Origin: Kiritimatiellia bacterium
Lineage (GTDB): Bacteria > Verrucomicrobiota > Kiritimatiellia > RFP12 > UBA1067
Assembly: GCA_017508315.1 (NCBI GenBank)
Contig: JAFVZE010000022.1
Coordinates: forward strand, 1-10,125
Direction: 5' to 3'
DNA length: 10,125 bases
The notes below the pieces were generated by a model. The model saw nothing but the letters and a program-made list of their open reading frames with translations. It ran no database searches and was not told the DNA's origin. The position numbers and the translations under genes are program-made. Every line of letters begins with the position of its first letter. The first letter of the stretch is position 1. This document shows positions 7,670 to 10,125 of this stretch, in pieces.

Positions 7670-7678
7670 ATTATATCA
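7670..7678 (-). promoter_or_regulatory. Extended -10 promoter of the GH106-like gene, probably leaderless
   Basis: The minus strand reads TGATATAAT, an extended -10 box (TGn plus a perfect TATAAT at 7670-7675). No good -35 is seen at 16-18 bp. Only seven bases (TCGCGGC) lie between the -10 and the ATG at 7662, so transcription would begin at or within a base or two of the start codon. There is no ribosome binding site. This implies a leaderless or near-leaderless mRNA, unlike the other genes here. Confidence 0.55.
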
Positions 7679-7750
7679 CAGGCACAAAAACAGCAGACGA
7701 CCTTTATATAACGGTTTTTCAGGATGCGTCAGATCATCGCCGATATTCCG

Positions 7751-8821
7751 TCAACGCGATGTCGACTCACGCACAACAAGCTCGGCGGCAATCATAATAC
7801 GGCGCTTTTCCGCATCGGGATTGTCAATGCGCCAAAGAAGCGTTTCGAACGCCGTACGCGCAATTGACTTGCACGGTTGATGGACAGTAGTAAGCGTAGG
7901 CGATACAAGTGTAGCGAGATCAACATCGTTCACGCCGGTAACAAGAACATCCTGCGGACATCGTTTGCCTATTTTCCGCAAAATCTTCAACACATGCACC
8001 GCAACAAAGTCACTCGCGCAGACAATAGCGTCCGGAAGAGCCTTTCCCCATTTCTCGGAGAGCAGTTTTTCATCAAGACTCAAATACTTTCCGGCAAGTT
8101 TAGCGCCGCGATTCATGGAAATCGCCGACAAAAGCCCATCCAACCGCCGTTGGACATTGTCGTTGATTCCAGTTCGCGAGACAAACACAATCTTTCGGGC
8201 CCCGCGAGCAATGACGTGCCTGCCGACAAATTGTCCGATCTCGAAATTATCCACGCCTACAAAATCAAAACGATCCTCTTCCAGAATCGGGGCAATATCG
8301 GTATCAAGTATGATTACCGGAATCGAAGCCCGGCTGAATATCCGCAGCACTTCACCGTTTGCATCCAGGGCGTTATCACCGAAATCGATGGGATGAAAAA
8401 CAACACCCGACACCCCTGCCGCCACCATTCTTTCCGCCATTGCAATAACGACGAAATGCACTTTATCGGCGGACACCGACGATATATCGGCAAAATCAAC
8501 GGCAACACCGCGTTCCATGCAAAGGCGGGAGAACTCCTGACAGATGGGCGGAAATATCTCCACCTGCTTCTGCATGGGAACCACGAGACCGACAGACTTC
8601 ATACTTCGCGCCACAAAAGTCCCCACGCCGTTGCGCGATTTGACTAGTCCGAAATGTTTGAGCTTCTCAATGGACTTGACTGCCGTAAGATGCGAGACTC
8701 CGAATCGGCGGCATATCATCTTTACCGACGGAAATGCGGAACCAGGGGCGTACTTTCCTGAAAGTATATCCTCTCGCAAAGAATCCACCACTTCGCGATA
8801 TTTTGCCACCTTCATATGCAT
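7751..8821 (-). CDS. GntR/LacI hybrid transcriptional regulator
   Basis: The product is 356 residues. Residues 6-72 are a GntR winged helix: KYREVVDSLREDILSGKYAP, then GSAFPSVKMICRRFGVSHLT, then VKSIEKLKHFGLVKSRNGVG and TFVAR. Residues 75-356 are a LacI/GalR-type periplasmic-binding-like sensor domain, with the usual FDFVGVDNFEIGQFVGRHVI, ALPDAIVCASDFVAVHVL and VSPTLTTVHQPCKSIA segments and the closing AAELVVRES. This is the architecture of AraR of Bacillus subtilis, a cytoplasmic repressor released by a sugar. I chose the ATG at 8821 because AAGAGG lies six bases upstream; the ATG at 8815 is the alternative. An open extension to 8884 is rejected because it would cross the promoter. The gene is 88 bases upstream of the GH106-like gene on the same strand and is its likely regulator, with the effector a sugar released by the operon's enzymes. 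Confidence 0.9.
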   Translation of the reverse strand: MHMKVAKYREVVDSLREDILSGKYAPGSAFPSVKMICRRFGVSHLTAVKSIEKLKHFGLVKSRNGVGTFVARSMKSVGLVVPMQKQVEIFPPICQEFSRLCMERGVAVDFADISSVSADKVHFVVIAMAERMVAAGVSGVVFHPIDFGDNALDANGEVLRIFSRASIPVIILDTDIAPILEEDRFDFVGVDNFEIGQFVGRHVIARGARKIVFVSRTGINDNVQRRLDGLLSAISMNRGAKLAGKYLSLDEKLLSEKWGKALPDAIVCASDFVAVHVLKILRKIGKRCPQDVLVTGVNDVDLATLVSPTLTTVHQPCKSIARTAFETLLWRIDNPDAEKRRIMIAAELVVRESTSR

Positions 8822-8852
8822 AAAAAACCTCTTACGGCTCAAAGTCCTTGGC

Positions 8853-8884
8853 ATTATACCACATCTGCGGTTCATGTGGCTCAA
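8853..8884 (-). promoter_or_regulatory. Promoter of the regulator gene
   Basis: A perfect TATAAT -10 box (8853-8858) preceded by TGG forms an extended -10. The best -35 candidate is TTGAGC (8879-8884), at a long 20-bp spacing, so the extended -10 probably carries most of the activity. The transcript would start near 8846, about 25 bases before the start codon at 8821, leaving room for the AAGAGG ribosome binding site. This start site also rules out the longer reading of the regulator. Confidence 0.6.
8859..8879. promoter_or_regulatory. Perfect 6-9-6 inverted repeat, candidate autoregulatory operator
   Basis: CCACAT (8859-8864) and ATGTGG (8874-8879) are perfect complements separated by nine bases. 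The site touches the -10 box of the regulator promoter and fills the -10/-35 interval, where a bound dimer would block RNA polymerase. Dimeric GntR-type heads bind such palindromes, so self-repression is plausible. I see no second good copy in front of the GH106-like gene, which leaves the link to the operon unproven. Confidence 0.45.
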
Positions 8885-8977
8885 AAAAAAGTTAGTGGCT
8901 AATGGTGGATTACCGCACAGGATTTATAGGAGATTTTTAAGCGATGATAAGAGAAGCGACAGAAACGCCCGAAAAAC

Positions 8978-9006
8978 AAAAAACCCCTTATTTATTGGGG
9001 TTTTTT
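8978..9006. terminator. Bidirectional intrinsic terminator between tRNA and regulator
   Basis: AAAAAACCCC (8978-8987) pairs perfectly with GGGGTTTTTT (8997-9006) around the nine-base loop TTATTTATT. Read on the minus strand the stem is followed by a further T-rich tract (GTTTTTC), so it ends the tRNA transcript 12 bases after CCA. It would also work on the plus strand. It insulates the regulator from the tRNA transcription unit. Confidence 0.85.
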
Positions 9007-9017
9007 GAGGTTTTTGG

Positions 9018-9094
9018 TGGTGGACCCGGCGGGACTTGAACCCACGACCCGGAGATTATGAGTCACCTGCTCTGACCGACTGAGCTACGGGTCC
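9018..9094 (-). tRNA. tRNA with CAU anticodon (elongator Met or lysidine-type Ile2)
   Basis: A complete 77-base tRNA gene with encoded CCA (9018-9020) and discriminator A. The acceptor stem GGACCCG/CGGGTCC pairs at all seven positions. The D arm is GCTCAGTCGGTCAGAGC and the T arm contains GGGTTCAAGTCCC. The anticodon loop is CTCATAA, giving CAU. The closed first acceptor pair excludes initiator tRNA. The GGACC acceptor start is shared with many Ile2 (CAU modified to lysidine) tRNAs, so elongator Met and Ile2 cannot be separated by eye. The anticodon stem GGTGA/TCTCC has a T-T mismatch at its middle pair, where TCACC would be expected. Confidence 0.93.
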
Positions 9095-9115
9095 GCGATC
9101 TAACAAAGTCCCGAG

Positions 9116-9145
9116 ATTATACCATCTTTTGGCCGCAACGGTCAA
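9116..9145 (-). promoter_or_regulatory. Strong sigma-70-type promoter of the tRNA gene
   Basis: On the minus strand TTGACC (-35, 9140-9145), an 18-bp spacer ending in TGG and TATAAT (-10, 9116-9121) form a near-consensus promoter that also has the extended -10 TGn. The -10 ends 21 bases before the first tRNA base, giving a short 5' leader for RNase P to remove. Confidence 0.8.
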
Positions 9146-9149
9146 CCGA

Positions 9150-9173
9150 GGCGCGAAGGCCGCGGTCCGCGCC
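9150..9173 (-). terminator. GC-rich inverted repeat after the DUF4838-like gene, possible weak terminator
   Basis: GGCGCG (9150-9155) and CGCGCC (9168-9173) pair perfectly around a 12-base GC-rich loop that contains CCGCGG. It lies between the stop codon of the DUF4838-like gene (9195) and the tRNA promoter. There is no T tract, so intrinsic termination is doubtful; it may only slow polymerase or stabilise the 3' end. Confidence 0.3.
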
Positions 9174-9194
9174 GGAAATCGGACGGAAATTCCG

Positions 9195-10125
9195 TCAGCG
9201 CGGAGCCGTGAGATAGCGCTGCTTGTAGAACCCGGTGACGAGCCACTTCGGACAGACGGCGACAGGATCGGCCATCGCCTCTTTCTTCACGAAAGCGTAA
9301 TAGCGCTCGCGGGCCGAAAGGTAGTCCGGCGCCTTGGCTTTCCATTTTCCGTAGATTGCGAGAGTCTCCGCGGCGAATCGCACGCTGCGGAGGAGGAATT
9401 CCACGCGGGCAAGAGATTCCGGATCGTCCGCGACGGCAGTGCGGGCGCGGGCAAGCGGCGCTTCAAGCCCGGCGACGTCGAGCGTTTCGAAATAGCCGTC
9501 ATTGCCGTTCTCGGCCGCCGCCGCGCGGCCGGTCTGTTCCTCGAGCCGGTTGAAATACTCCTTCACGTCGGCCGCCGCCGCGCCGAACCCGCTGCGGCAG
9601 TAGTCCTCGAATACGTCATCGTAGGAGAGCCTGTCGATGTTGAGATGCGCCTTGGCGAGCGCGTAGTAGATGAGCCCGCGCATCGACCACTGGTTGGAGT
9701 TGCAGTCGAAGTCGGTGCCGATGACGTTGTTCACCTTGAACGTTTCGAGATCGTCGAAAATCCGGCGGGCGAAGTTCTGCGGCACCGGCGCGCTGAATCC
9801 GATCAGCGCGTTGGGACGCCACAGGATCGGATTGCCGTAGCGGCTCCAGGCCGAGATATTGTCCCGCGCCCAGTTCGCCTGTTTCCTGCTAGCGTATTCC
9901 CCGCTCACGGAAAGCAGCACGAGCGCCGGATGAGGCTTCACCGCCACCGGCGGATTCACGTAATCGCTGTAGACGTAGACCGTGAGTTTTCTGTCCGGAC
10001 ACTCCTTCACCACATGCTCCGCGACACGGTTGCTGAATTCAAGTACGCGGTCGGTGAGCGACACGTAGGGGATCCGGCTGCGCAGAAGCGCGTAGAAATA
10101 CAGCTTTATCGGCGGAGCGTTCACC
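9195..10125 (-). CDS. DUF4838-like protein, C-terminal part (5' end outside window)
   Basis: About 310 codons up to a TGA at 9195-9197 are visible. The frame is still open at the right edge, so the true start is outside; the GTG at 10122-10124 is probably internal. Conserved segments are VLEFSNRVAEHVVKECPDRK, LTVYVYSDYVNPPVAVKPHP, then LVLLSVSGEY, ISAWSRYGNPILWRPN, and FEDYCRSGFGAAAADVKEYF. They follow the order I know from DUF4838 proteins: a worker helix before VYSDY..PP, a D/E-rich strand and a later YC..GFG.AA..V.EYF helix pair. That family is abundant in Lentisphaerota, Planctomycetota and Bacteroidota and is usually secreted and linked to glycan degradation, but its reaction is not established to my knowledge. 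It is insulated from the operon on the left by the tRNA and its terminator, so it belongs to a separate unit upstream. Confidence 0.85.
   Translation of the reverse strand, partial: VNAPPIKLYFYALLRSRIPYVSLTDRVLEFSNRVAEHVVKECPDRKLTVYVYSDYVNPPVAVKPHPALVLLSVSGEYASRKQANWARDNISAWSRYGNPILWRPNALIGFSAPVPQNFARRIFDDLETFKVNNVIGTDFDCNSNQWSMRGLIYYALAKAHLNIDRLSYDDVFEDYCRSGFGAAAADVKEYFNRLEEQTGRAAAAENGNDGYFETLDVAGLEAPLARARTAVADDPESLARVEFLLRSVRFAAETLAIYGKWKAKAPDYLSARERYYAFVKKEAMADPVAVCPKWLVTGFYKQRYLTAPR

Noticed and set aside
8822..8884. Longer start for the regulator (21 extra residues)
   Set aside because: It would begin upstream of the -10 box and predicted transcript start, and the GntR domain needs no extra residues.
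8978..9094. tRNA 3' end as an attachment site for a genomic island containing the operon
   Set aside because: I found no second copy of the tRNA 3' sequence in the window and no integrase gene.
9182..9196. Inverted repeat GACGGAA-A-TTCCGTC at the stop of the DUF4838-like gene
   Set aside because: The one-base centre leaves no proper loop without unpairing, it overlaps the stop codon and no T tract follows.

Overview
This window looks like a carbohydrate-degradation locus from a GC-rich bacterium. The likely origin is the Planctomycetota-Verrucomicrobiota-Chlamydiota group, most probably Lentisphaerota or Kiritimatiellota. That assignment is inferred from a GntR/LacI hybrid regulator, a DUF4838-type protein, many secreted glycosidase-like proteins and a PATR-type beta-strand repeat protein, without SusC/SusD genes. 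No phylogenetic marker is present. Every supported gene lies on the minus strand, so transcription runs from high to low coordinates.

Right end (about 9150-10125): the C-terminal part of a DUF4838-like protein, followed by a GC-rich inverted repeat that may be its terminator. Next comes a complete CAU-anticodon tRNA gene (9018-9094) with a strong promoter (9116-9145) and a bidirectional intrinsic terminator (8978-9006). The tRNA and its terminator separate this gene from the locus to the left.

Centre (719-8821): a GntR/LacI-type regulator has an extended -10 promoter and a perfect 6-9-6 inverted repeat touching the -10 box, probably an autoregulatory operator. After it comes an apparent operon: a secreted GH106-like glycosidase with its own near-leaderless promoter, a secreted TIM-barrel hydrolase-like protein of unrecognised family, and a large secreted protein with a duplicated module and one PATR repeat. 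The PATR gene overlaps the barrel gene by ATGA. The last member is the first 44 codons of a GH2-like glycosidase. The simplest reading is a sugar-responsive operon for a rhamnose-containing or similar glycan; the substrate is inference.

Left end (1-748): a zone of decay. The GH2 gene stops making sense at about 748, where a REP-like hairpin and about 250 bp of sequence without a credible gene begin. This is followed by a start-less C-terminal winged-helix fragment resembling the tail of Fic/AlbA_2-type proteins (250-471). Beyond it are a tandem 12-bp direct repeat, a promoter and the first 50 codons of another secreted protein that runs off the window. No CRISPR array, intact transposase, rRNA or riboswitch was seen.
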